Source: Tricholomella constricta
Taxonomy: Eukaryota; Basidiomycota; Agaricomycetes; Agaricales; Lyophyllaceae
NCBI GenBank assembly: GCA_013368375.1
Contig: JAACJP010000002.1
Location: 806,001-870,000 of the forward strand
Length of the DNA stretch: 64,000 nucleotides
Direction: 5' to 3'
Positions 44,679 through 55,997 of this stretch are shown in pieces (the first letter of the stretch is position 1; each line of letters starts with the position of its first letter). The notes under the pieces were generated by a model that did no database searches, had not been told where the DNA came from, and was given only the letters and a program-made list of their open reading frames with translations. The position numbers were made by a program, and so were the translations under genes.

Positions 44679-45829
44679 GTTTGACCTGGTACCAGCTCAA
44701 AAAGCTTGTCATTGACAACGATGTTGCCGACAAGTTCACCAAGGTTGCCAGTGCCTGCCTCGTGGGTTACTCAGTAGGCCATCTCACTTTAAAGAGTCTC
44801 GCTCGGTTATTTCTCCCAAAACCGAACAAGCCCTCATATTCCACTCCCAAAGCATTCAGGCCTATTGTGCTATTGAACATGCTAGGGAAGCTGTTTGAGA
44901 AAATGCTTGCAAACCATATGCGATTTGAAGCAGCAAAGCATGGTATTTTCTATCCAAACCAGTTCCGAGGGGTGCATCAGCATTTCACTGAAGATGCTGG
45001 GGTGTACCTTACCCACATCGTCAAGACAGGCTGGGCCCATGGATTGAAAACAAGTATTGTTGCCTTTGATCTGGCACAATTCTTCCCCTCCTTGAACCAT
45101 GAGGTTCTTATCGCAACGCTGGAGAGGCTAGGCTTCTCCCTGGCTGTTGTTAACTTCTTCGGTCCTACTTAGTAGATTGCTACACTTTCTATGGGAACAC
45201 AGAGTCCTCGCCCAGGATGCGCGCTGATGTCGGGGTTGGCCGAGAGTCTGCTCTGTCTCCAATCCTTTCAGCACTGTACCTTGTGCCAGTGATGAGAATT
45301 TTTCAGAAGAAAATTGAGGTACACCTCTGTACTCCAATGTCATACATGGATAATGGTTCCCTCATCATCCAATATAAAACATGGGATACAAATCTCACTA
45401 AACTCAAGGAGTATGCAGTCATCAAACTGGTGGATGAAATTGGTTTACTCCTTGAACACGACAAAACTGAAGCCTTTCATTTCTCCCGCAAAGCAACTGA
45501 TGATGACCCATCGATTGATTTAGGCTATGCCCCTTACACAGAAGACACCCCACTCAAGCCAAAGTGTGTCTGGCGCTACCTTGGGTTCTATTTCGATAGA
45601 GGTCTTACATTCAAAGACCATGTCAAATTCCATGCTACCAAGTCACTCACCATGGTGAAAGCCATGGTGATGCTTGGCAACTCGTTGCGAGGGATTACCC
45701 CCTCGCAAAAACGACTCTTGCAGCGGACGCCTTGGTCCCCATTGATAATCAACTCCAGGCAATTATTGCCTGCACCCTCATCCATGAGGACATAGGTCCC
45801 AGTGTACCCCGGCAGGTGCTAAGGTAGAC
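44679..45829 (+). mobile_element. LINE copy L5 (RT, decayed)
   Basis: It begins in the FDLVPAQK/TWYQLKKLV segment upstream of RT and runs through FDLAQFFPSLNHEV, LSPILSALY and the catalytic box, which here reads SYMDNGSLI instead of SYVDDGSLI, so the active Asp pair is lost. It ends inside the RNase H start. Several small deletions are present. Confidence 0.82.
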
Positions 45830-46560
45830 GACACTCATATCCTGCTAACGTCACGTGCAGGATGTGACATGTCCATATGCGTCAAGTGCCCATCAATCGC
45901 GAGTTTGAATGTGACGAGAATGCGCACGAAACACGCATTGCAGGTGCCCCAACAACTCTTGACAAAATCAGCTGCCAACAGTAAATTTGAAATGGACTCA
46001 GGGCATTGTAGAAATCTTTAGATCAAAAATATATTGTGGTGTGAAAGTACAATATCCAAGGCAATGATTGCAGGGATCTCCCCCCTCTCAAGCCCTTGAG
46101 AACACACTCCTTCCTCTGTCACAAAAAATGGGTCGCAAACACAAATATGGACATTGTGGATCAGGCAAACGAAGCGATGGATATTCTCACCAAGATCCAC
46201 CCCGACTTTGAGCACATTTTCATCTATGACAATGCCACCAATCACCTCAAGCACCCTGAGGGTTCCCTGTCTGCCCGTAAGATGCCCAAAAACCCATTGA
46301 GGCCAGGAAAAAATTGGTTAGTGGAAAATACAAAACACGATGCAGCTGGAAAACCTGAGTATCATCCCGATGGATCTCTGATGAAGACGAAAATTCAAAT
46401 GCGCAACACGGAGCTCCATGATAAGACCCCACAGCCACTCCACTTCTCTACCGACCATCCGACACACGTGGGACTTTTCAAGGGGATGGCACAGATCTTG
46501 GTAGGATGCCGCGGTTCATGCAGGCACCAAAGCTCTTGCTTGAGTGCCCCAAGTTTAAGT
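45830..46560 (+). pseudogene. DDE (Tc1/mariner-like) transposase remnant, first part
   Basis: Frame 46096-46560 carries VANTNMDIVDQANEAMDIL, IYDNATNHLKHPEGSLSARKMPK and FSTDHPTHVGLFKGMAQIL. The Asp in IYDNATNH is probably the second catalytic Asp. The stretch before 46096 is decayed. LINE L6 interrupts the gene; it resumes at 46995. Confidence 0.6.
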
Positions 46561-46994
46561 GTGCAAGAAGATCTCATCTGGGTACCTGAATTATTCCGCT
46601 TGCTAAGGCGAGACGAAGCAATTGCTGCTGGACTGGTATTTGCCGACCAGCAACAAGGCGCCGGGTTACTCGACTGATTGGTACCTAACCGTCAGAAGGG
46701 GGCCTCGGGGTCATACCTGCGGTACCTTCCCTCGGGAGGGCTAAACTAGCCCCACTGCCAAGGCGGAGGGGTCCTTCTACGACTTGGAACCTCTCAGCGA
46801 GGACACCCTCGCTATTTGGCAGATTCTGCCTCCACGCGGGACTCTTCCGAGCGGCCTGCATATCGAGATGCACACGTTACATGCAACACCACTACTGTCA
46901 CTGTAGATATATCACATGTACTACACACCAGCCGGACTGCGACCGGGCGCCGGGGTATAAATATGGATTTCAAAAAAAAAAAAAAAAAAAAAAA
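46561..46994 (+). mobile_element. LINE copy L6 (3' end with 23-base poly-A)
   Basis: It begins at the last 40 codons of ORF2 (EDLIWVPELFRLLRRDE...AGLLD), followed by the 3' UTR (GGTATAAATATGGATTTC) and poly-A 46972-46994. It is inserted in the transposase: TGTGC on the left and GCACC on the right restore the frame K-C-A-P-P. Confidence 0.88.
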
Positions 46995-47151
46995 GCACCT
47001 CCTGCATTGGATTGCTGCTGCCGTCGGCTTCTGTTTAATCAACCGGACTTCAAGAATGTTGAGTCCATCCTGGAATCTACCTGCAACGCACGAGCCTTTC
47101 GCGTGATCTTCTTACTGAACACACTGTGAGCTCAACTTCATTGAGCAGTGC
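46995..47151 (+). pseudogene. DDE transposase remnant, second part
   Basis: It continues with APPALDCCCRRLLFNQPDF, VESILESTCNARAF and ELNFIEQC in slipped frames; the Glu in LNFIEQ fits the third catalytic residue. The 5' LTR of element C cuts it at 47152. Confidence 0.6.
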
Positions 47152-47733
47152 TGTGACGATAAATGCGCCACCAAGGAGCGTGCACGACCAGCCCGGCACG
47201 CTGTAAATATAATATGACTACATCTACTGTACATACATACAAACACTGTATATACCACGTGAGTCCCTTATGGACTCGCAATCTAATACCATATCAACTA
47301 CCTTGCCTCGCTTGCCCGACTTCCTCAGTAAGTCCCCTCAGTGAATGAGGCTCCTTGCCACCTCCTAGGCTTAGGACCCCAAGCTGGGTCAACGCTCACC
47401 TTCTCAGGTCTACAGAGCCCTGAGGCGGGATAAACCTCCCCTTTGCTAAGGATTACAAAGCTCGGGAATAACCGAGGAATGCCTCTCACGAGCGCCGTGA
47501 CCCAACTTTTCCCCCTCTCTCTCTTATCTCTTCCTTCACGACGATCAGGGAATGCCTCCTCTGGAGTGCAGTGACCCGATTGTCCTAGGAGCTCTTGGGA
47601 ATGCCTCAGATGGAGCGCAGTGACCTGAGCTCCCTATTCACTCTCTGGACTGGAGAACACCTCTCACGAGCGCTGTGACCCGGGCTGCTCGCAGGACTTC
47701 TCCTCACGAGAAGAATCTGGACTCGCTATCACA
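47152..47733 (+). repeat. 5' LTR of element C (582 bp)
   Basis: It matches 59977-60558 over the full 582 bases. It starts TGTGA and ends TATCACA. It contains four spaced GGAATGCCTC / GTGACC modules in its right half. The flank on the left is AGTGC. Confidence 0.88.
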
Positions 47734-47739
47734 ATCACT

Positions 47740-47859
47740 GCGGGCATAAGCCCATATAAGCGTCGGATATATTTTGAAATTTTGGGAATTTATTTGATAT
47801 TGGACCCATTATTAAAATATATTCAAAATAAAATCTCCGATGTTTTGGGCTTCCCCCGC
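47740..47859. repeat. 120-bp imperfect hairpin just inside element C's 5' LTR
   Basis: GCGGG..AAGCCCA...TCGGA on the left is inverted as TCCGA...TGGGCTT.CCCCGC on the right, with an AT-rich centre that is itself partly self-complementary. It could be a small MITE or a structured leader. Confidence 0.5.
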
Positions 47860-48143
47860 GGTGAATGGTGGGGGCACCGTGGACTTCAATCAAGTGAAGT
47901 GAAGTCCTGCCCAAAAAAACCACAAAGACGATCTATTGTACGGTACGAACGATCTACTTACCCGTTGTCGGCTGACCGATCTCTTTCCTTTGCAAATTCG
48001 AATTCAGTCTGCACATCTCCCCTATTTGCCCTAACTCTTGGCCAGCTGTAAGAAACTTCGAGAGAAATCTTATGTGTTTCAGATCTCGCTGCCCCTAGGA
48101 CCAATATCACGAGAACTTAAGCTACCTTAAAAGGGAGAAGACG

Positions 48144-49296
48144 ATGAACAATTTGAGTGACAATAGCGATATGCCCAAACATTCCTTAGGCACTTTGTCC
48201 ACCAGAGGAGCAGCCGTTCCAACTGGAACTAAGCGCGCATCGCCTCGACTAGCTTCGGGAACTACCCCAATGACCTTGCCCACTAAGAGCTCTCAAACAG
48301 TGAGAAAACCGAGAAGGATCAAGTCCCTTGAGGCCACCGTGATCGCTCTCCCTCGATTGAGGAAGTGCCTGATTCAGAGCTACAAGCCAAAGGACCCTTC
48401 CTCCCCGAAGGGAAAGGACTCCTACTCGAACTGGAGGCTACATTCAGTGGTGGCAACGATGTGGAAATCCATGACCCTCCTCCTCACCTTCCGGGAAACT
48501 TCTCGGCTGGAACAGTCAGTTCTGCTAACTTCAGGTCTGAAGACGAACACTCCGTATTGACCGTGCCGTCTCTGGGATACCTACAAAACCCTGCTCCATC
48601 GCCCACCCCATCGGATGCGACCGAGAATCCCTCCGACGCTGATTCCAATGCCACGAACCACCGAAGAAACTGACAGGGTACGATTTGCATCCTCTCATCT
48701 TCAATGGCCTACCTGCCGTTCAAGATCTGGTCATCTGAGATGAACCCATCTTGTGCTCAAACTACCGTTATCATCCAGATTTTGATCCCTCCGTGGATTA
48801 CAATCCCATAACTCAATTCGAAGGAGTGGATGGACTACTCCTGAGGTGCAACAGAGTGGAATCGGACATAGTTCGGGAGTTGATCATAGGCTGGACTGCC
48901 CTGCATAACGACTTATTGTGGATGAACCTCAGTTCTGCCATCCAAGACTTTCAGAAGCTGAAGCTATCCGTAGATGAGCTAGTACAATACAGAGACAGAG
49001 CCGCTCGAATATACTCTCTCAACAAACCGAGGCTCAAAGAGATCACCCAACTACTTCTCACAGTACACCAGATCCTTCACGCCTTTTCTGAATTTCTATG
49101 TCTAGGATTAAAAAACAGATTTAAACTTGACCCAGACTTCAAGTTGCTACGGTCGCTGGGATGGAATGCCCACCAAAAGGACGTACTGTTGACGGTGACC
49201 CTTTTTCAGAGGAGAACCAAGACTGCGGCCATACACATCCAGAACTTCTTCAAGAGTTTGGATTGTATATTGAATCGCCCAGAAAACATGGACTCC
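48144..49296 (+). pseudogene. gag: Element C gag, N-terminal part
   Basis: It starts MNNLSDNSDMPKHSLGTLS, rich in Ser/Thr/Pro. A frame change near 48370 leads to GPFLPEGKGLLLELEATF and LQNPAPSPTPSDATENPSD; another leads to 48751-49296 (FEGVDGLLLRCNRVESDIV, helical, ending near LNRPENMDS). I do not recognise a named domain; position after the LTR supports gag. LINE L7 interrupts it at 49297. Confidence 0.6.
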
Positions 49297-50402
49297 TTTT
49301 TTTTTTTTTTTTTTTTTTGAAATCCATATTTATACCCCGGCGCCCGGTCGCAGTCCAACTGGTGTGTAGTACATGGTATATCTACAGTGACAGTAATGAT
49401 GTTGCATGTAATGTGTGCATCTCGATATGCAGGCCGCTCGGAAGAGTCCCGCGTGGAGGCAGAATCTGCCAAATAGCGAGGGTGTGGTCGCTGAGAGGTT
49501 CCAAGTTGCAGAAGGACCCCTCCGCCTTGGCGGTGGGGCTAGCTTAGCCCTCCCGAGGGAAGGTACCACAGGAATGACCCCGAGGCCCCCTTCTGACGGT
49601 TAGGTACCAATCAGTCGAGTAGCCCGGCGCCTTGTTGCTGGTCGGCAAACACCAGTCCAGCAGCAATTGCTTTGTCTCGCCGTAGCAAGCAGAATAGTTC
49701 AGGTACCCAGATGAGATCTTCTGGGCATGCTGGTTGGTCGTGCAGGCCCTCGTCAGGCTGCATGCGGTGTGCTAATCTGCGGCGATTCACCTGATCAGGT
49801 GGTTTCTGCTTTGGTCTGGCCTTGGGAAAGGGTGGAGGTGGATTTTCGCTTGGGAAAGCGAAGGTCCATGGGTTGACCTCGAGGAATTCGAGGTAATTCT
49901 TATGTTCGAGGCGCGCCGGGGCCCGGCGCTTCCTCGTGTATCTGGGACATTGGTCCAGGATGTGGGCTCTGGTTTCGAGCCCTCCGTTGTGACAGGAGCA
50001 GTTCACCTCCTCAGAAAGGTTAAACCGCCTCCGGTACTCGCCAATAGGGGCGTGATTGAGGATGCTACGAGACATTTGAGCGGTATGGGCATTTGACTTG
50101 CCCATTACTTTAAGCCATGGGCTACCATCAAGGTGTGATGGTGCTATTGGCTTGGCTTTCCTTTTTGTTCAAAGGAACGATCTGCTACTGTATTCAGGCT
50201 GCTGGAATAGACGAGTCCATTCCTTCAGCATCTGTTCAACAGTGCATTTGCGTGCATAATCTAGTGATGTGCGCGAGCGAGGTCCTTGTGGCACTTTCAG
50301 CTGCGTAGCAGCCTCATGCGACGAGAAGTGTATGTCCCACCGCAAACGGCTTGGGACATGGATGAATTGCACATGGCAGTCTGGATGGGTCGGACAACCA
50401 AG
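49297..50402 (-). mobile_element. LINE copy L7 (3' end, T-run 49297-49318)
   Basis: RNase H end, C-terminal Cys/His region and 3' UTR. The 164-codon final block is identical at protein level to L8. It carries the stop after RSFL. The 5' end is cut near 50402. Confidence 0.9.
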
Positions 50403-50527
50403 TACAGACCGTCAGATCTGAGAATCCTTCATTCCCTACCATCTCGATGGCTCAGAATCTACGTTTCGAGCTGCCCATCCATATCAAACATAGCGAAGAA
50501 ACATACCGTCCACTGCGGGCGCCCTTA

Positions 50528-50952
50528 AGTGTTTCCTTGGGAAACATGCAATAAAAACATGTCTTTCCTGTTCTGAGAAAACAGGCATTAGAAATATATA
50601 ACCTGTATTTTCTGGAGAAATGATATATTTTCTCCACATGTTTCTATCACAAAATTCCTTTCATGTTTCTCGCAAAAAATACAATGTGTTTCCCAAACCT
50701 TGCATAAGAAGAAGAAATCACTTTTTGGGAAACATGTGTGGATTCGTTTGTTCTTGAATGATGTTTTCAGCCTTTTACTGTAGAAACACTTGAAGTGTAC
50801 CCTGCATGTTTCCACAGAAATAAATATAGTGAATTTCTCTAGAAACATTTGATCTGTTTCCTTACTATTTCCCAAAGAACTTAAATGTATCTAGTAGTGT
50901 TCCTTAAGAAGCCAGAAACCATCTTTCTATTGAGTGTTTCTCAGCAAACACT
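50528..50952. mobile_element. AT-rich 425-bp unit with short inverted ends (MITE candidate)
   Basis: It starts AGTGTTTCCTTGGGAAAC and ends GTTTCTCAGCAAACACT. The interior is AT-rich and carries more than ten GTTTC/GAAAC words in both orientations. No target duplication is clear. Confidence 0.5.
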
Positions 50953-50966
50953 GATGGCCGCCTGCA

Positions 50967-51897
50967 GTGGTCTCTTCTTTGCCCAGAGTAGGAACTCTTT
51001 CCTCCTTCGAGAGAATGGGATCCATCACCACAGTAGCATCGAACAATCCTTATGCTGGGAATGGGGGGCCATTGACGATACCTCCCGACTCTCAGGCTAA
51101 ATCCACGAACTACTCCGTCCAGCCCGCGTTGATACCCCCACCTACTGCTTGGACCAGTCACTCCTACAGGAATGCTCCTTACAATCCACCCGGTTCTCTA
51201 CTCGACTTGCTGGGAATCGGCCCAGGAAATGGAGATCGCGATAAGAAAAGAGGCAGTGGAGGTGGTTCACCCGGCCCCCCACCAGGTGGCGTAAATCCTA
51301 ACAGAGGTAACCCTGGACACCGAGGTGGTCCTGGGGGACCCCCCGGAGGCGGAAATCCTGGAAACCCGCCTAACGGAGGCGGCAGTGGCGGAGATTCTAA
51401 CCCAGACAGCTCGAACGGGAATGGAATCCCCTCTGAAGACCCTAATTGGGATATCAAGGAGTGGCAACTCAACAACAAGTTGAACTCTACTATTATACCC
51501 TCGTGGGATGGCATGGGGGAGACTGTGTTGAGCTATATCAGTTCTATGGCCAAACTAGCAGATCTGAGTAACATGCGAGTGGGCCTAGCTAAACTAGGTC
51601 CGTCTAATTGGACTGGACGTGTTCTCGACTGATGGGATGCCCTTCCTCAGAATATTCGCGTTGAACTGTCCCGCGACTGGACCGTCATGCTACTAGCCCT
51701 CCACTATCAATTCCTCAATGATAATTGGGTACACACCCGCACATTCGAGTTCAAAGAAATGAGATTCCGACAAACGAACCACGAGCAAGAAATGCATGCC
51801 TATCAATTACTTGCAAAGACACATTCAATATCACTCTTCCTTACACTCCGAAAACCAGGATGGGCCTATCATAGTCACGCGAGTTCTCCATACTAAA
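50967..51897 (+). pseudogene. gag: Element C gag, capsid part, with in-frame stop
   Basis: A Gly/Pro/Asn-rich linker (about 51250-51420) is followed by WDIKEWQLNNKLNSTIIPSW, and then GLAKLGPSNWTGRVLD, a TGA (51630-51632), and in the same frame WDALPQNIRVELSRDWTVML and FLNDNWVHTRTFEFKEMRF. This is a retrotransposon Gag capsid pattern. The TGA stands where many relatives would have Trp, so it is a point nonsense mutation. Confidence 0.75.
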
Positions 51898-52217
51898 CCC
51901 ACCGAATAGGATATCCTAAACGAGAACTTGTGCCCATCAATTTTGGTCTTAATGGCTACGGCTACACGCATGGCCGAAAGCCTAGTCGGAGCTGGGAGCT
52001 TGGTGGAGAAGATCTGTAATCCTTGCTCCTTCTTTAGGAACTCCTCACAGTGAAATGCTAACATCGCAGAAACGGAGGCAGACAACGTGCAGGAGGAGAC
52101 TCCCAAACTGTCTATGCCTGATGAAGAAGCCAAGGATGCAACGCAGCAGATCAAAGGTTTGCAAATAGGAACCAGTCATCGAATACTAAGAAACCTCCAT
52201 GGCCCGAAGGGAAGACC

Positions 52218-53156
52218 GTGAAGGGATACACTTCCACTAGAGATGATAGTGTCTCTAGTGACAGACACCCTAATGGATCCTGCTACATTTGTACGAGCCC
52301 AATGCACTTTGCTAGAGATTGTCCACATTATGGGCATTGGGATGTTATGCGCTCCGCAAACCTCATAATAGTGGAAGTGGACCTGTCAGTAATAAACGAC
52401 AGTGATAGAGAATACATTATGCTAGCTGAATCCAATGCTGCTTCCTCTGTTTACTCCGAGTCTGAAGAAAAGTCTTCTGTAACAGAAGCTCCTTGCGTTC
52501 ATCTCTCGGACACCTTTCCCAGTGCATTTTACAGTGAAAACCAGAATCACAGGAGAAGAGTGATGTTCGCTGAACGAAAGGCTGCTAAGAATTCTCTGCG
52601 AGAGGTACCGACTAGTAATGCAAACACATCGGAATTGATAGACCTCGATCCTCCCCCGTCCTACATAGAGATTGTCACTGCGCGAAAGGCTCGATCCCTG
52701 CCTGACGGCCTCAGGTCCTTAGGATCTAGAGCGCTACATATCAGAGCTCGCGTAGGCTCAACAGAGTCTGAACCTGTCCAAGGTCGACTTGACTCAGGAG
52801 CTGATATAACACTCATTTCGGAAGAGTTCTGGAAGACGATCCCAGGAATCGCTGACCCTAAGGACGGTTTGAGAATCAAGCTATATCATCCAATTGGACA
52901 AGCAAAGGTTCTAGGTTACATTAAAATGAAACTCTTTGCAGAGACGGCAGACCACAGAGTAGTGAGCTTTGACCTTGAAGCTTACATCGTCCGAGACATG
53001 AAAGTGCCGATACTCTTAGGCGAAGACTTTCAGACCACTTACGAGCTAGGTTTAACCCGGCATGTAACTGGACATTGTGAAGAGTTAGTAGGCAATACGG
53101 ACTTGGTCATACCCACCTCCTCAGCGCAGATGGTCGACCTAGGGTTCAAAATCTGA
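52218..53156 (+). pseudogene. Element C zinc knuckle and aspartic protease
   Basis: A CCHC knuckle CYICTSPMHFARDC (about residue 22) is followed by an acidic linker and a retropepsin domain: GRLDSGADITLISEEFW (catalytic Asp), then VPILLGEDFQTTYEL. A stop at 53154 splits it from the next block. Confidence 0.82.
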
Positions 53157-53195
53157 AAGGCTTTTAAAGTACAATCCTTTGTCTGAGCAAAAGCA

Positions 53196-54260
53196 GTGCG
53201 ACGAGGTCGAGGACATGACTGGGAGTTCAGTCTAACCGATCCTCCTGTCCTCGCAGCAGAAGACAAGCTCATAAGTGCTGGATTGGTTCATAATATTCCA
53301 GTGACTGCAGAATTCGGAGACATGAACGACTGGATAGTCGAGAAGGTGGTTATTGGCAGCCCCGACGTCAATGTCATGGCCACGCCTTCAACCTGGATCA
53401 ATCGCCATCATGCCTACCTTCCAATTGCCAATCCTTCCTCCACTCCGTGGTACATTCATAAAGGCGACATAGTTGGATATTTAAAGGATCTGGCGGTGTA
53501 CGCAGACAAACCTTCTACTCCTGAACAATGGGGGAAGTATGCTGCATCAGCAGAAACTTTAAAAATGGTCATCGAAGGATCCTTGAGAGCCCAAGATCTT
53601 GCCAACACCAGCCCGACAGAGACTGCGATGGAAGGCGATTATCTAGCAGCTGACAATGACTGGGGCCCTAAAACCACTGCTCTGCCAAATGAGCCTGCGC
53701 TCAGAGACATTGCGGGTTTGGTGAACTTGGGTCCTGACATCCCTGAAGATGTAAAATCCCGGCTATTGGAAGTACTGCAATGGAACCGCAATGCCTTTGG
53801 ATTGGACGGTCAGCTCAGCAAAGTGGATGCTTGCGTCGATGTACCTCTGCAACCAGGCACTCAGCCTATTTCAATTCCCATGTATGGGGCATCACCTGCC
53901 AAATGGGAAGTTATCGATAAACAGATCACTGCTTGGTTTGAGGTGGATGTTATTGAGTCCTCTCGGAGCCCTTGGGTTCCATCGTGGTAGTTTACCACAA
54001 CAGGAAGCCTCGACTGGTCGTGGATTACACAAAGTTGAACGCCAAAACCATTCCGGATGAATTCCCTATCCTGAGACAATCCAAAATTATTAAAATCTTG
54101 TCGGGGTCACAAGTGCTATCCTCCTTTGATGTGTTAGCTGGATTCACTTAGCTGGAAATGGCGGACGATGCGAAGGAATGCACGGCATTTTGCTGTCATT
54201 TGGGATTGTTTCAATTCAAATGAATGCCGTTCGGTCTCCGGAACGGACCCTCTATTTTCC
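53196..54260 (+). pseudogene. pol: Element C pol, linker and start of reverse transcriptase
   Basis: Frame 53196-53990 holds a 5'-pol linker (WINRHHAYLPIANPS, AFGLDGQLSKVDACVD) and PISIPMYGASPAKWEVIDKQI. After a slip at about 53985, VVYHNRKPRLVVDYTKLNAKTIPDEFPI and SFDVLAGFT...EMADDAKECTAF follow, then MPFGLRNGPSIF. The LINE cuts in just before the YxDD box, so no catalytic site remains. Confidence 0.82.
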
Positions 54261-55997
54261 CTCATACACTCCTGAACACCCATCCAACACTCTCTCTCAT
54301 GAGTACACGGCATGGTCTGTTCAGAGGGGAGGAATTCCACCCCTGCACCATATCAAGTATGGCACCCTCATTACAGAAGCGAGTTAAATCTTCTGTGATG
54401 GACACGGAGGCAAACACCTCTGTTGTCACTGAGCCCATGAACCCCCTCCACGAGGAGGCCACACCAGGGCAACGGGTTTCCGATTTGTTTGGAGCCCAAA
54501 TTACCTATGACCTTGACATCTCCCGGGATAAAGAGGCCCTAGCTGATCGACGCAACCACTTGGATGCGCTTCGCACTGAGGGAGGCCTGGATCCGCAAAC
54601 TGTCATGGTTGCAGCGGACACCTCGGTCCCCACTGACAATCAATTCCAGGCAATTATTGCCTGCACCCTCATCTACGGGGACGTAGGTCCCAGTGTATCC
54701 CGGCAGGTGGCCGGCAAAGCTACCTCAGACGATGCTGAACTCGCAGCCATCGCAATGGCTGTAGGCAAAGCACTTCAACGACCAGACTCGGACAGAATTC
54801 TGGTCTTCTCGGACTCAACCAAGGCCATTAAGTGAACCTTGGATGCCAGTCTACATTTAGGTCAGATGCATTCGATTGCCATCTGCTCCAAACTTCGTAC
54901 TTGGTTGTCTGACCATCCAGACCGCCATGTGCAATTCATCCATGTCCCAAGCCGTTTGCGGTGGGATATTCACTTCTCGTCGCATGAGGCTGCTACACAG
55001 CTGAAAGTGCCACAAGGACCTCGCTCGCGCACATCACTAGATTATGCACGCAAATGCACTGTTGAACAGATGCTGAAGGAATGGACTCGTCTATTCCAGC
55101 AGCCTGAATACAGTAGCAGATCGTTCCTTTGAACAAAAAGGAAAGCCAAGCCAATAGCACCATCACACCTTGATGGTAGCCCATGGCTTAAAGTAATGGG
55201 CAAGTCAAATGCCCATACCGCTCAAATGTCTCGTAGCATCCTCAATCACGCCCCTATTGGCGAGTACCGGAGGCGGTTTAACCTTTCTGAGGAGGTGAAC
55301 TGCTCCTGTCACAACGGAGGGCTCGAAACCAGAGCCCACATCCTGGACCAATGTCCCAGATACACGAGGAAGCGCCGGGCCCCGGCGCGCCTCGAACATA
55401 AGAATTACCTCGAATTCCTCGAGGTCAACCCATGGACCTTCGCTTTCCCAAGCGAAAATCCACCTCCACCCTTTCCCAAGGCCAGACCAAAGCAGAAACC
55501 ACCTGATCAGGTGAATCGCCGCAGATTAGCACACCGCATGCAGCCTGACGAGGGCCTGCACGACCAACCAGCATGCCCAGAAGATCTCATCTGGGTACCT
55601 GAACTATTCTGCTTGCTACGGCGAGACAAAGCAATTGCTGCTGGACTGGTGTTTGCCGACCAGCAACAAGGCGCCGGGCTACTCGACTGATTGGTACCTA
55701 ACCGTCAGAAGGGGGCCTCGGGGTCATTCCTGTGGTACCTTCCCTCGGGAGGGCTAAGCTAGCCCCACCGCCAAGGCGGAGGGGTCCTTCTGCAACTTGG
55801 AACCTCTCAGCGACCACACCCTCGCTATTTGGCAGATTCTGCCTCCACGCGGGACTCTTCCGAGCGGCCTGCATATCGAGATGCACACATTACATGCAAC
55901 ACCATTACTGTCACTGTAGATATACCATGTACTACACACCAGCCGGACTGCGACCGGGCGCCGGGGTATAAATATGGATTTCAAAAAAAAAAAAAAA
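54261..55997 (+). mobile_element. LINE copy L8 (RNase H, 3' UTR, poly-A 55983-55997)
   Basis: It starts in the RT/RNase H linker (TLLNTHPTLSLMSTRHG), runs through RNase H with TGA after STKAIK and TGA after RSFL, and ends with the full C-terminal region, 3' UTR and poly-A. It forms an inverted pair with L7. Confidence 0.92.
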
